The position numbers were made by a program, and so were the translations under genes. Source: Pycnococcus provasolii (lineage: Eukaryota; Chlorophyta; Pseudoscourfieldiophyceae; Pseudoscourfieldiales). From it: a DNA stretch of 64,000 bases. Numbering within the stretch: the first letter of the stretch is position 1; every line of letters starts with the position of its first letter. A model generated the notes under the pieces. That model ran no database searches, was not told the DNA's origin, and saw nothing but the letters and a program-made list of their open reading frames with translations. The stretch is from contig CP150584.1 of assembly GCA_049487715.1 (NCBI GenBank), positions 248,001 to 312,000 on the forward strand, written 5' to 3'. Of this stretch, positions 28,653-38,329 are shown one piece after another.

Positions 28653-29993
28653 TCACAGCCTTGCTGACACGCCCTTCGCCTCCCTGGGCCGTTCAAACCG
28701 CTTGAGCTCCTGGCGAACGCTCAGATCCAACAAAATCTCCTCGCTGCCACCTGGGATAGCCATTGCGCGCACTTCACGGTACATGCGCTCGACACGCTCT
28801 CCTTGTCCGCCGCGAACGTACGATGCGCCACCAAAGATCTGCGCAGCCTCACGCGCGCAGTACTCCATGGTCTTCGTCGATTGCACCTTCAGGAGAGCGC
28901 AGTCACCTCCGAGCTTGGTCATGAAGTCTTCGTGCGAGAGCATTTTCATCTGGTACGTGACGTTTTCAAGCATGTTCTGCGTCGCCTCCACCTGTCGCGC
29001 CATCTCCGCGAGTTTCCAGCGAATGACAGGGTGCTCGATGAGCTTCTTGCCGAACGTGCGTCGCTTCATCGAGTACTTGAACGCATCTTCGAGGCAGACG
29101 CGCGCGAATCGCGTCGCCTGACAGGCGAGCAGCCACCGTTCGTGGTTGAAGTTGTACATGATGTACTTGAATCCCATGTTTTCCTTTCCGATGAGATTTT
29201 CCTTTGGCACGGGCACGTTCTCGAACTCAATGTATGTAGTTCCAGACGGCCAGACTCCCATGCACTTCATCTGTTTGCAGTTCACACCGGGCATGTCCTT
29301 CGAGACGAGCAGGAGCGAAATGCCGCCCATGCCTGGCCCACCCGTGCGGCACGCGACGGTGAAGTAGTCCGCAAACACGCCGTTCGTGATCCACTTCTTC
29401 TCGCCGTTCAGGACGTAGTGCGTTCCTTCGGCGTTGAGTTTGGCGGTTGCGCGTAAGCTTCCGACGTCGCTGCCTGCGTACGGTTCTGTGATGGCAAGGC
29501 AGATAATCTTCTCGCCACGCAGGCACGGCCCGGCGACTTTCGCTTTCATCGCCTCGGAACCGAAGTGCAGGACGGGTGGCAGGCCGATGGAGATACCTCC
29601 CGCGAATCCCCAGACGACGCCTCCTGACCCGCACCGCGACAGTTCGTCCCAGAGTATGAGTTCGTGGAACGCGTCGAATCCCCCCGCGGGCGGCTTCGGC
29701 GCGTTCGGGTCTTCGGCGAGATACTTGGTTGGCCACATGCCGACACATCCGGGCAGCCATCCCGCCCTGTACGCGGCGACATAGACGTCAGACGGCATGG
29801 CTTTGTTTTCGTCCCACGTGTGGCAGTTGGGCATGATGTGTGTGTCAACGAAGCTGCGTATGCGAGCGCGCCACTGTATGTGGCTGTCTGTGTAGTACGG
29901 CGACGAGTAGCCTCGGTACCAGTTGGGGTCCCCCCATGGCACGAGCGCGCCGAACTCCTCCGACATATGCGAGGTACTGCTGCTGGTTGGCAT
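28653..29993 (-). CDS. Acyl-CoA dehydrogenase
   Basis: 446 residues covering the full three-domain fold. FAD/substrate motifs are AITEPYAGSDVGSLRATA and WITNGVFADYFTVACRTG; the C-terminal helical domain has RRTFGKKLIEHPVIRWKLAEMA and QIFGGASYVRG. The usual catalytic glutamate near the C-terminus (YEGT in MCAD) is replaced by IPGGSEE. A glutamate in NHERW aligns, by spacing to the conserved FG, with the base used by isovaleryl-CoA dehydrogenase, so the base is probably there. No organelle leader is clear. It lies head-to-tail with a crotonase gene, suggesting joint fatty- or branched-acid oxidation. Confidence 0.9.
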   Translation of the reverse strand: MPTSSSTSHMSEEFGALVPWGDPNWYRGYSSPYYTDSHIQWRARIRSFVDTHIMPNCHTWDENKAMPSDVYVAAYRAGWLPGCVGMWPTKYLAEDPNAPKPPAGGFDAFHELILWDELSRCGSGGVVWGFAGGISIGLPPVLHFGSEAMKAKVAGPCLRGEKIICLAITEPYAGSDVGSLRATAKLNAEGTHYVLNGEKKWITNGVFADYFTVACRTGGPGMGGISLLLVSKDMPGVNCKQMKCMGVWPSGTTYIEFENVPVPKENLIGKENMGFKYIMYNFNHERWLLACQATRFARVCLEDAFKYSMKRRTFGKKLIEHPVIRWKLAEMARQVEATQNMLENVTYQMKMLSHEDFMTKLGGDCALLKVQSTKTMEYCAREAAQIFGGASYVRGGQGERVERMYREVRAMAIPGGSEEILLDLSVRQELKRFERPREAKGVSARL

Positions 29994-30367
29994 GAGTCAG
30001 TGGGTGAGGGAATTATGGCCGTGACGTGGCGTGAAAGTGCCAGGAGGCAGGAGGGTTGGGGGCAGGGGAGGAAAAGAAGGGACCGAGAACCCGGGACAAC
30101 CAACGCCTTTCGCCGCCTCCTTGGACTTCCCCCGGAACCGTTCCCTTCCCTTAGTTCCAGTTCCAGGGGGGAGTCCGTCGGGCAGGGCAGGGCAGTTAGA
30201 GAAGGCGACTTCCCGAGGGAGGGAATCCTTCGGGGTTCGCATCTGGAGGAAGGAACCCCGAATTCGTTCGTTTGTTTGCTTCGCCTTTGCTTGTCTCCCA
30301 CGACTCGTTTGCGAGGTTGTTTCATGGTGTTGCTGACTCAACATGTGGGCTCGATTGGATCATCAAG
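29994..30367. other. Gap between the two acyl-CoA genes
   Basis: No gene seen. It should hold the promoter of the acyl-CoA dehydrogenase gene (minus strand) and the 3' end of the crotonase gene. It is purine-rich on the plus strand around 30040-30200. Confidence 0.5.
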
Positions 30368-31271
30368 CTACAGCTTGGCCAGCAGATTCTTGAAATGAGG
30401 CGGCCTTTTCGCGCGTGAGGCGTGGAACGTCTCGGCGACATCTTCCGTTATGAGCTGCGCGGAATTCCACGTCGCGACAAACTCGAGGTTGTCCGCCACA
30501 CTCCCACTATCTCGCACACGCAGGAGAACGCGCTTCGTTCCAGACACGGCGATGGGACTTTTGGCCGCGAGCGACGCGCAAAGCGCACGCGCGTGCGTCA
30601 GCAGACTCTCCGAGTCGTCGAACGCTCGCGAACACAGACCATGGCGCACAGCCTCATTTCCATCGAATTCGCGCGCGGTTAAGCAGAGCTCAGCCGCGAC
30701 GCCGTGTCCCACGATGTACGGCAGACGTTGAAGCGTCCCGACGTCTGCTGCCAAGCCCACGTCCACCTCCTTCACGCAGAACCGCGCGTCTTTCGTGCAG
30801 AGTCTTATGTCGACTGCGGTGACGAGGTCGATGGCGCCGCCCACGCACGCGCCGTGTATTGCCGCGACGACGGGGCACCGCAACCTCTCAAACGCCGTGA
30901 ATGCGTCTTGCATTTTCATGATGTCACGGCGCAGCGCTTCTCTCTGCCGCGCACCGTCGACGTCGCTTCGCGGCGCGCCTTTCTTGCCGAGTGTTTGCAG
31001 GTGTTCGACGTCGATTCCTGTGCAGAAGTGTTTTCCCCTCTCCTGCAATGAGCACACACCTGACGTTTGGGTTGTTCTGCAGCACATTGTCGAGTACGCG
31101 CGGAAGGTGTTCCCAGACAGGTGCGTGCATCGCGTTTCCCCTCGCTGGTCGTGCGAGCCAAATTTCAGCGACGCCGCTGTTTTCATTCACGACGAGCAGA
31201 AGTCCGTCGCAGACATGCTGCGTTCCTTGCGGCGGCGAGGTAGCGGCTAGAGACTTCCCTTGACTCGCCAT
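30368..31271 (-). CDS. Crotonase, dienoyl-CoA isomerase (ECH1/DCI1)-like, with one-base frame break
   Basis: About 300 residues once a single base is skipped in the plus-strand run TTTTCCCC at 31031-31038. The upstream frame reads VRCVLIAGEGK and the downstream frame GKHFCTGIDVEHL; removing one A joins them as the normal crotonase strand. Oxyanion-hole motifs are CTGID and IHGACVGGAIDLVTA. The region VDVGLAADVGTLQRLP places an Asp-x-Gly like the dienoyl-CoA isomerase branch (ECH1 has acidic residues here), rather than a true hydratase. That enzyme moves double bonds during unsaturated fatty-acid beta-oxidation. No clear C-terminal PTS1: it ends LLAKL, loosely SKL-like. Start is ATG 31271. Confidence 0.85.
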
Positions 31272-31899
31272 GACAAGGGAAGCAAAGGAATGAAGGAGAA
31301 CGACGGCATACGAAAAGGGCAACCCAAACCCCGAACTAGAAAACTGCAAACCTGGAACGGGGACCCAACCCCGAACAAACTGCCCCGAAGGCCCGAACTG
31401 CGACCCCTGGAAGGAAGCCTGACCGGTTGAATTGTCGCATAATGAAACTGAGGATGCGTGGCAATAGGACGACCTATTTCGCCCTTCAGGCTCCAGCCTC
31501 CACCTGGTGCGAGGTGGCGGAGGTGCGAGGTGCCACTCACCGCCTTGATGGACCCGTCCACTGGTCGTCCTCCGCGCCCTGCGGCATACTTCCTAGACTA
31601 TCGTAGTGGCGCCTGACACCTGCCTGCCTGCCTGCCTGGGGGCTGGGGCCATTTATCCCTATGGGGCCTCACTATCAGACTTTGAAACGTCTCGCCCTTT
31701 GGATTTGGTCGAGAAGAAGAACGATGATTGAACCGTGAAATAAAGCTTGCTTAGGGCGAGCGATTCAGGTTATGATTAAGGTAGGTCGGAGAATCTGGTG
31801 GACCCGAAGTTCGAAGTCTCGTCGGTCGCCGTCCCTTGGGCCCCAGGCCTTGGGGCAGGTGTATGATTTTCAAACGTCTTCCACTTTCTTTCCGGGGCC
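31272..31899. other. Divergent promoter interval
   Basis: About 630 bases between the crotonase and SPEF1 starts. No gene recognised. It contains CCTG repeats at 31618-31637 (CACCTGCCTGCCTGCCTGCC). Confidence 0.5.
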
Positions 31900-32607
31900 A
31901 TGGACGTGTCTCCCGCAGAGCTGCACGCGCTCTACGAGTGGGTTGACACCATACCGCTCTCGCGTCCTAAGAGAAATATCGCACGCGACTTCGCGGACGG
32001 ATGCCTCGCGGCGGAAGTCGTCGCGTACTACCTGCCCGGAAAAGTACAACTGCACAACTACTCGCAAGCCAACAACCTCGACGGGAAACTGTACAACTGG
32101 AGAACGCTAGACGCTAAGGTGTTCAAGCGTGTGCTCGGCGTGCAAGTGCCGCCGGAAGACCTGAACGCCGCAGCCATGGCGAAACAGGGGGCGGTGGAGC
32201 GCATTTTGAAAATGATGCGAAACAGACTTGCGAAGGTTCACGCAAGGGAAGTGGCGCTCGCCGAAGGCGAAGACGCGCAAACTCAAGCAGAAGAACATCA
32301 ACCACACCAACTGCAGCAGCCACCGCAACAACCACAACCACAAGGCTCGTTCAGTGCACCACCTCCTCCCTTGCAAGTTGCTCAGAGGAAATATAACGCC
32401 GCTCAAGCTGTCACGGCGCAACCTTCGACGCACGCCGCGCGCGAGGCGGCTGCGCGCATACGCGAGCTTGAGGCGGAGAACGCCGACCTAAGAGAGGCGA
32501 GCGAAATTCTCGAGTCCAAGGTGCACAAACTGGAACAGCTCGTTCGGCTCAAGGATGCCAAAGTTCAAACACTGCAAGCGAAGCTTCAGGCGTTGGGTGC
32601 TGCCTAA
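31900..32607 (+). CDS. SPEF1: SPEF1/CLAMP calponin-homology protein, flagellar microtubule factor
   Basis: 235 residues. The N-terminal CH domain matches SPEF1 closely (LYEWVDTIPLSRPKRNIARD, then LHNYSQANNLDGKLYNW). A Gln/Pro-rich linker and a C-terminal coiled coil follow (REAAARIRELEAENADLREA). SPEF1 binds and bundles microtubules and builds the central apparatus of motile cilia. Its presence argues for a flagellated stage. ATG 31900 has CC before it and GAC after. Confidence 0.92.
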   Translation: MDVSPAELHALYEWVDTIPLSRPKRNIARDFADGCLAAEVVAYYLPGKVQLHNYSQANNLDGKLYNWRTLDAKVFKRVLGVQVPPEDLNAAAMAKQGAVERILKMMRNRLAKVHAREVALAEGEDAQTQAEEHQPHQLQQPPQQPQPQGSFSAPPPPLQVAQRKYNAAQAVTAQPSTHAAREAAARIRELEAENADLREASEILESKVHKLEQLVRLKDAKVQTLQAKLQALGAA

Positions 32608-32814
32608 GTGTGCTTCAAAGCTAAGATCCGCTCATTCAGTAATGGAATGTAGTTGTATTTCGTCCAAAGGTTGACTGTCCGTTCACACCATTCACGCAAG
32701 GCCACGTCGTATCGGGGCGCTGTTCGAGCTCCGCGAGCGCTTGCTGTTCGTTGGTTTTAGGTACAGTGATATTGTTACAGTGATGTACACAGGAGCAACA
32801 CAACAACCAAATCC

Positions 32815-35800
32815 TTAGGATGATGATGTGGTCTTTCGTTTCATGCAGAGCTCCTCCGCGGCTTCGCACCACGCGGCGCCGTCACGACCACCGCCAGCGT
32901 GAGCCGCCTTGAAATCTGTGAGACGTGGCGCACCGCCCGAACGCAGGGCATCTAGAATCGCGCGCGCACCTCCGTCGCTCATCGCATTTCCACGCACATC
33001 CAACGACGTCAAACCCTTCGACGATGCTGTCAGCGCGCCCGCGAGCGCCTCTGCGCCTGTATCGCCAAAACCGTTGCGTCGCAGGTCCACAGACGCGACG
33101 CCGGTGGAGGAAGACCAAGCACGGCGAAGGGCGGGGGCGACATGCTTCGCCACACCATCGGGGTGAAGCTTGCACGCCGCCGCACGAAGCTCGCGCAACG
33201 GAAGTCGTGACGGCACCAACGCAAGCAGTACAGCCAGGTGTCGAGCGCCGTCCAGCCCCAAAGAGCAGCGACTCACGTCTAGGTACGTAAGGCTAAGTGA
33301 TGGCATCTTAGTCTGCTGCGAAGGCGGCTCGCCGTTGCTCTCCCTTGGACCTCCGCGTGACGCACCGCCTGCGCTCAGGGCCAATACCAGCGCACGGATT
33401 CCTTCGGCACCTATCGACGGATTCCCCGATAGATCCAAGCGCACGAGTGTTTCCACAAGGCGCGATACATGGCCAGCTCCTGCATCGCCGAGGCCGCAGC
33501 AGGATAGAGAGACGCTTGCAAGCTTCGGCGCGCGACTCAAACTCGCGCAGAGAGGCTTTATTCCGTCGTCACCCACGCCAGGATTTCCACCAAGGTCGAG
33601 CTCAACCAGTGCACGGCATCCACGCAGTCCTCGTGCGAGCTCGCTGACACCACGCTTGCCGAGTCCACAGCTGCGAAGCTCCAGCTGCGCGCAAAGTGAG
33701 CTCGCCGCAAATCGACCGACGGCACCCAATGCAGCGGAAACTGCTGCGGCAGCTGCCGCCGCGGAGGCAGTTGCCGGCGTGCTGGAAGCGCGACTTGTAT
33801 CGTCACCAACGTCATTGCCTGAAAATGCAAGACGGCTCGGCGATGCGGCGATCGCCACCTCCGCGGCACCTGCGGCAGCACACACGTCGTGGATTCCTGC
33901 GGCATCGAGGCCGCATTCGGAGAGGTCCAAGATGCCAACGTCGAGACCTGGACGGACGCTGAGAAGCAGCTGAGAAAGCAATGCCGCTCCCAAGGCTCCC
34001 AGTGGAGCTCCGGCCATGCGAAGGCCATCTGGTGGTGCGACCACGGGGCCTCTGCTCGGGCGTAGCCAGGCGTCCAGAGTGACACCAAAGCCATGGGCAA
34101 GCGAGCTCTGCTCTTCTAGCAGATGGCGAGCAAGAGCATGAACATCGGCGCACACCAGCGGGGCATCAGGCGAACGCAAGTGCGGCGGTTGAGCCGGCGC
34201 AGCACCAAGCGACGCATTCGACAAACCCACGCTTGCGAGCACGCCTTGCGGGGATACCTTTAGTACACGCAGAAGAGTTGCCGATCCTGTTGCTCCCAAG
34301 GGTGCACATGGTGACGCACCACTACTTGAGAGCTCCAAAGCTGCCAATTCACCACGAAGGAGCGCGCGGATTGGAAGGAGTGGGCCGCCGGCAACGCTGA
34401 GTTTGTCGAGGAATCCGCCCTCAAGAGCAGCGTCCGCAATCCGAAGTGCGCTGCGTGCGTCCACCACAGTGTCGACTCGAAGCACTGCCATCGTTGCGCA
34501 GTGTCGAGCGCAATGGCATGCAAGAAGTTCGCAGACTGCTGCATAAGCGTCCGAGCTAACTCCTGTTGGTCGCGATGTTAAGGATAAATGTAGCTCGGCC
34601 AGACCTGGCATGTGAAATAGGTCCACCACCCCGTTTGGTGGCGATGGCGTGCCAGTGTGCTTTTCAATGCTCGCTTCCTTCTCGGTTGCTGCGCCAAACG
34701 TCTGCGCTAGCTGTTTCCGGGCTTCCATCGGCAGTATGCTATACGCCAGATCAGGGGGCCCAATCCACGATGCGAGAGGATGAACACGGCGCGAGCCTTT
34801 CTGGCTCGTCTGCGAGTCGTCAATCGGCGGGGTGATGGGTACGTAATGAACGTCGTCTTTCGGCAGTACAGCTCTCAAGGTTGTGGCGCCGCCATCGTCC
34901 GCCATACACACAGTGCGTCGCCGGACGTCAGTGACATGCTTCGCAAGCGCGCCAAGAAAGGCTTCCGCGCCCTCTTCCGCGCCCTCGTCGACAATGACGA
35001 TGCTTCCCGCCCGTGCAAGCATGTCATCGAGGGGCTTTCGGTCAGCATCATTCGTCGGCCACGCACTCGCATTTAAGCGCACGGCATGCACCCCAGTCAC
35101 ATGTAGCGACGAAAGAATGCTTGCAACACGAGTAATGGAACCCTTGCTTCCAACGCCAAGAAGAATGCAGCGCGTCCACAGCCCGAGAGCTAGCAGCTCA
35201 GCCGGCGCGGAGCGACGAAGTCTCTCACGTTCTGCCGCAAGTACGTTCGTCGCTTCAGATGCCGCTCGACGCTGTGCCGCCTTACGATTCGCCAGCGCCT
35301 CGCGGGCAGCATGGACAGCGGCGTTGGCAGCATTCAGCACTTGCTGTGCTGATGGTGCTTCTTTCGCCTGCGACTTGTCGGGCGTGTGAGGAGCTGCTGG
35401 CGTTGCACGTGCACGGTGTTCACCGGCAGCTTCTTCCTTACTTGGACGGTTGCGACGCGTACCAAGCTGCTCTCGGATCGTCTCAAGCTCGCCAAGCATG
35501 CTCATTGCCTTTTCGCAATTGCGCTTCGCGACAAGCGCCTCCGCCTCAATGGATGCAGCGCGGCGCTCAGCTGCCTGCGTATCCACCTTACTGGCGCGCG
35601 CTGCATCCAATGCTTCTGCCACCGCCTTAGCTGCCGCCTTCTCTTTCGCAGCCGCCCGTGCCTCTGCCTCGTGTGCCGCCGCATCGCGAGATGCCGCCAT
35701 CATCTCCGCACTAGCCTGGGCCTTCTTTGCGGCATCGCGCTCACCGAGAGTCTTCGTGAACTCCTCGCGCAGACGCGCAGTTGCACGTTCAAACGCCATC

Positions 35801-37173
35801 GTGCGATCTCTAGCCTCAGCCTCAAGTGCAGCGGCACGAGCTCGCGCCTTCTCCTCGCGTCTCTGCATTTCAGCGAGCTGTTCCTTGACGTCGTTCAAGG
35901 CGGAATTTTTCGCCGATAGCTGCTCGGCTGTATCATTCGCATCTCGGCATGCAATCGCCTCGCGCGACTCGGCCGTTGCCAAGCGCACACGCAGATCTGA
36001 CGCGCGAGCACGTTCCGATTCAGACGCCGCCTCCACTTCGCGGATGGCAGCAGCGTGTGCCTGTCGCTCCCGCGCGACAGTCTCGTCCGCACGCCTTGCG
36101 CGTGCCTCCGCTGCTGCAAGGGTAACGCGCAGTGCGTCGCATTCTTCTGCAAATTCGTCCCGTTCACGCCGTAGCCTGATGATCTCCTCGGGTGGAATGT
36201 AATTTTGCTGCTGCTGAGACTGTTCTCCTGGATGGAGGACGGATGGGTGCAGTGGTTGAGCGTCCTCGTGTCCGGCTGAGGGCGCACTCCAACCATGCGA
36301 GGAGTCAGACGCGTTATCTTCGATATCCTGCTTGTCCAGAGGCGCCGGCGTGGGTGCGAGTGGTGGCCGCCTTTGCTGCGGTACAGGTGCTGGCGGTTCA
36401 ACAGGTGGAGACGTCGGCTGCTCTGTGCCCTTCTCCTTCTCCTTCCCCTTCGTCATTGCCATCTCCTCACGTGCGGCCGCCGTTCGGCCGGGCTTTTTCG
36501 GTGTATTTTTCTCGCCAGGTGGAGGCGGCTCTTGCTTGTCAGCAGGCGCCGGCGCGGGTGCGAGTGGTGGCCGCCTTTGCTGCGGTACAGGTGCTGGCGG
36601 TTCGACAGGTGGAGGCGTCGGCTGCTCTGCGCCCTTCTCCTTCTCCTTCTCCTTCCCCTTCGTCATTGCCACCTCCTTACGTGCGGCCGCCGTTCGGCCG
36701 GGCTTTTTCAGTGCATTTTTCTCGCCAGGTGGAGGTGGTTCAACCGCGCGCCTTCCCACCGGGTCGAGTTTCGTGGTCGCCTGTAGACGCGCCACAGCCC
36801 TGAACTCCTCCGTGTCAACGTTGGACGATGCTGCGTCCGTCGCGATGGCTGGGTTCACGCATACGGAAGCGTCGTGTCCGGTTGCACCGCAGAGCGCGCA
36901 AATGACAACATAGTTTGCACCACCTTGCCCTATGTTCATGCCGAGTTGCGTTTGTGACGCGAGGTTGGTATCTGTCGGTACCCCGGTGGTCACTGGCGGT
37001 GACGACGTGTCGAGCCATTGCGTCACCTTGGCAGCTGCTGGGTTGTTGCCGAGTGCGGTTGAAGGTTCTTGTGATTCTTTGAAGGAGGAGGATGAGGGAT
37101 CTTTAGGCAACCCATCTTGTTGAAGCAGGTTTAAATGTCGCCGCAGACGCCGTTCCGTGGGTGCGAGCGGCAT
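32815..37173 (-). CDS. Giant coiled-coil / degenerate NTPase / LRR protein with zinc knuckle
   Basis: 1452 residues from ATG 37173. In order: a CCHC zinc knuckle (CALCGATGHDASVC, about residue 95), two tandem Pro/Lys-rich repeats of about 65 residues (each with PGRTAAARKE or AREE, then TKGKEKEKE), a long Ala/Arg/Glu coiled coil (about 335-640), a P-loop-like strand without the Walker lysine (ILLGVGSKGSI, about 665) with a Walker B-like strand (SIVIVDEGAEEG), then more than ten RNase-inhibitor-type LRRs (about 850-1440, for example LDLGGNPGVGDDGIKPLCAS). This order recalls a CC-NB-LRR receptor with a dead NTPase. An LRR scaffold role unrelated to immunity is equally possible. Confidence 0.7.
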   Translation of the reverse strand: MPLAPTERRLRRHLNLLQQDGLPKDPSSSSFKESQEPSTALGNNPAAAKVTQWLDTSSPPVTTGVPTDTNLASQTQLGMNIGQGGANYVVICALCGATGHDASVCVNPAIATDAASSNVDTEEFRAVARLQATTKLDPVGRRAVEPPPPGEKNALKKPGRTAAARKEVAMTKGKEKEKEKGAEQPTPPPVEPPAPVPQQRRPPLAPAPAPADKQEPPPPGEKNTPKKPGRTAAAREEMAMTKGKEKEKGTEQPTSPPVEPPAPVPQQRRPPLAPTPAPLDKQDIEDNASDSSHGWSAPSAGHEDAQPLHPSVLHPGEQSQQQQNYIPPEEIIRLRRERDEFAEECDALRVTLAAAEARARRADETVARERQAHAAAIREVEAASESERARASDLRVRLATAESREAIACRDANDTAEQLSAKNSALNDVKEQLAEMQRREEKARARAAALEAEARDRTMAFERATARLREEFTKTLGERDAAKKAQASAEMMAASRDAAAHEAEARAAAKEKAAAKAVAEALDAARASKVDTQAAERRAASIEAEALVAKRNCEKAMSMLGELETIREQLGTRRNRPSKEEAAGEHRARATPAAPHTPDKSQAKEAPSAQQVLNAANAAVHAAREALANRKAAQRRAASEATNVLAAERERLRRSAPAELLALGLWTRCILLGVGSKGSITRVASILSSLHVTGVHAVRLNASAWPTNDADRKPLDDMLARAGSIVIVDEGAEEGAEAFLGALAKHVTDVRRRTVCMADDGGATTLRAVLPKDDVHYVPITPPIDDSQTSQKGSRRVHPLASWIGPPDLAYSILPMEARKQLAQTFGAATEKEASIEKHTGTPSPPNGVVDLFHMPGLAELHLSLTSRPTGVSSDAYAAVCELLACHCARHCATMAVLRVDTVVDARSALRIADAALEGGFLDKLSVAGGPLLPIRALLRGELAALELSSSGASPCAPLGATGSATLLRVLKVSPQGVLASVGLSNASLGAAPAQPPHLRSPDAPLVCADVHALARHLLEEQSSLAHGFGVTLDAWLRPSRGPVVAPPDGLRMAGAPLGALGAALLSQLLLSVRPGLDVGILDLSECGLDAAGIHDVCAAAGAAEVAIAASPSRLAFSGNDVGDDTSRASSTPATASAAAAAAAVSAALGAVGRFAASSLCAQLELRSCGLGKRGVSELARGLRGCRALVELDLGGNPGVGDDGIKPLCASLSRAPKLASVSLSCCGLGDAGAGHVSRLVETLVRLDLSGNPSIGAEGIRALVLALSAGGASRGGPRESNGEPPSQQTKMPSLSLTYLDVSRCSLGLDGARHLAVLLALVPSRLPLRELRAAACKLHPDGVAKHVAPALRRAWSSSTGVASVDLRRNGFGDTGAEALAGALTASSKGLTSLDVRGNAMSDGGARAILDALRSGGAPRLTDFKAAHAGGGRDGAAWCEAAEELCMKRKTTSSS
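36425..36760 (-). repeat. Two tandem Pro/Lys-rich coding repeats
   Basis: Two copies about 195-200 bases apart, each encoding PPPVEPPAPVPQQRRPPLAP-type sequence and a KGKEKEKE run. Nucleotide match is very high (for example GGTGCGAGTGGTGGCCGCCT occurs in both), indicating recent duplication. Confidence 0.85.
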
Positions 37174-37365
37174 GGCACTGAGAGGAGTGAGAGGGGGAAG
37201 CAGGCCGCGGAAGATGGGAGGGCGCGGAGGGAGAGTTTGAAAGTTCAAAGGGGAAACTTCCTCCAAGGGGTGGGTGTTTCTTCCAAGGGACCGCCGGTTT
37301 GGTTTTTAGGGGTTTGAGATTAGGGGTTTCTTTTGGGATGTTTTCTTTTCCATTTTTCAAGTAAG

Positions 37366-37393
37366 TTAGGGGTTAGGGGTTAGGGGTTAGGGG
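37366..37393 (+). repeat. (TTAGGGG)4 telomere-like array
   Basis: Four perfect TTAGGGG units in the divergent promoter between the LRR giant and the DnaJ-type zinc-finger gene, ending about 40 bases before the latter's ATG. Further partial TAGGGG units occur at 37307-37327. Confidence 0.9.
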
Positions 37394-37431
37394 TCGACTT
37401 TCACTTCGCATCCACTCTCGTCAACCTGCCG

Positions 37432-38229
37432 ATGGCGACGACGACGCTCACGGTGCGTGCTGCGTCGCGCCCTCTCTGCGGCTTGCTCGCTCGATCGCGC
37501 ACTCGTTCGCGACCATCGCGAACGATCACAGTCTGCGCGCGCTTACGTGAGTCTGAGAAAAATCCAACGAGTCAGCTCGGTGAGGCGGCTCGTGGTGGTG
37601 AGGCGTGCTCACTTTGCGCAGACGCGCTCGTCGTCGCTTGCGAGCAGTGCGACGGAATGGGGACTTTGCCCGCGGGCGGATATCACGCGAAAAATCCACT
37701 CCCGCCACCCTCTGCAATCGTCGGATCCAGATGGACGGCGCACACACCGCAGCTGGGATGGAGGCACTTCGAGTGCATCGCAAAGGGGAAGCGGGATGGC
37801 GTACAACAAGCTCAGCTGGCGGCGTCGATGGACCGCGCAAATGCAAGAATGTGGTTGCCGCTGAAACAGCTGCGTGACAGAAGCCGTTGGAGTGCAGGCT
37901 GGAAAAGCTCGAAAGAGCTCGACTGGACGACACCCGCCGCACCTGGCGAAAGGTGGGGCGATAAACAGCGACGCGCGCGCGGTTTGCCACCGCGAACTGC
38001 GACGCAAAAGAGGAAAACTTGCACCGCGTGTGATGGCAGTGGACAGGTCGAGTGTCCAGCCTGCGTTGGCAAGGAACGTGAGGTGAGGCTTCGCATCGCT
38101 CAGGATGTGGAAAAGAAGCTCAAGGCGTACCGTAAGGCAAGGGCCGCTTCTGACGACGAAAATGCCGCTTCTCTGCGCTCTATTGCGAAGAAGAATATCG
38201 CCGCCGCGAGAGACGCGCGTCGCAAATAG
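37432..38229 (+). CDS. Plastid DnaJ-type zinc-finger protein
   Basis: 265 residues. The N-terminus MATTTLTVRAASRPLCGLLA is a transit-peptide type leader. Two half zinc modules lie apart: CSLCADALVVACEQCDGMG (about 58-77) and CTACDGSGQVECPAC (about 204-218). Both resemble the CxxCxGxG repeats of DnaJ. No J domain is present, as in plant BSD2/ORANGE-type thiol chaperones. A conserved-looking middle block includes RWTAHTPQLGWRHFECI. The C-terminus is Lys/Ala-rich helix. Likely a plastid chaperone or assembly factor (inference). TGTAA occurs at 38240 and 38249. Confidence 0.65.
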   Translation: MATTTLTVRAASRPLCGLLARSRTRSRPSRTITVCARLRESEKNPTSQLGEAARGGEACSLCADALVVACEQCDGMGTLPAGGYHAKNPLPPPSAIVGSRWTAHTPQLGWRHFECIAKGKRDGVQQAQLAASMDRANARMWLPLKQLRDRSRWSAGWKSSKELDWTTPAAPGERWGDKQRRARGLPPRTATQKRKTCTACDGSGQVECPACVGKEREVRLRIAQDVEKKLKAYRKARAASDDENAASLRSIAKKNIAAARDARRK

Positions 38230-38329
38230 TGAGAAATAATGTAATCTTGTAATTTACCTTTCAAAACACAACAAAGCACGTTCGTGTAAAAGAGGAACAA
38301 TACATAAAAAAAGTGATAACATACATGTA

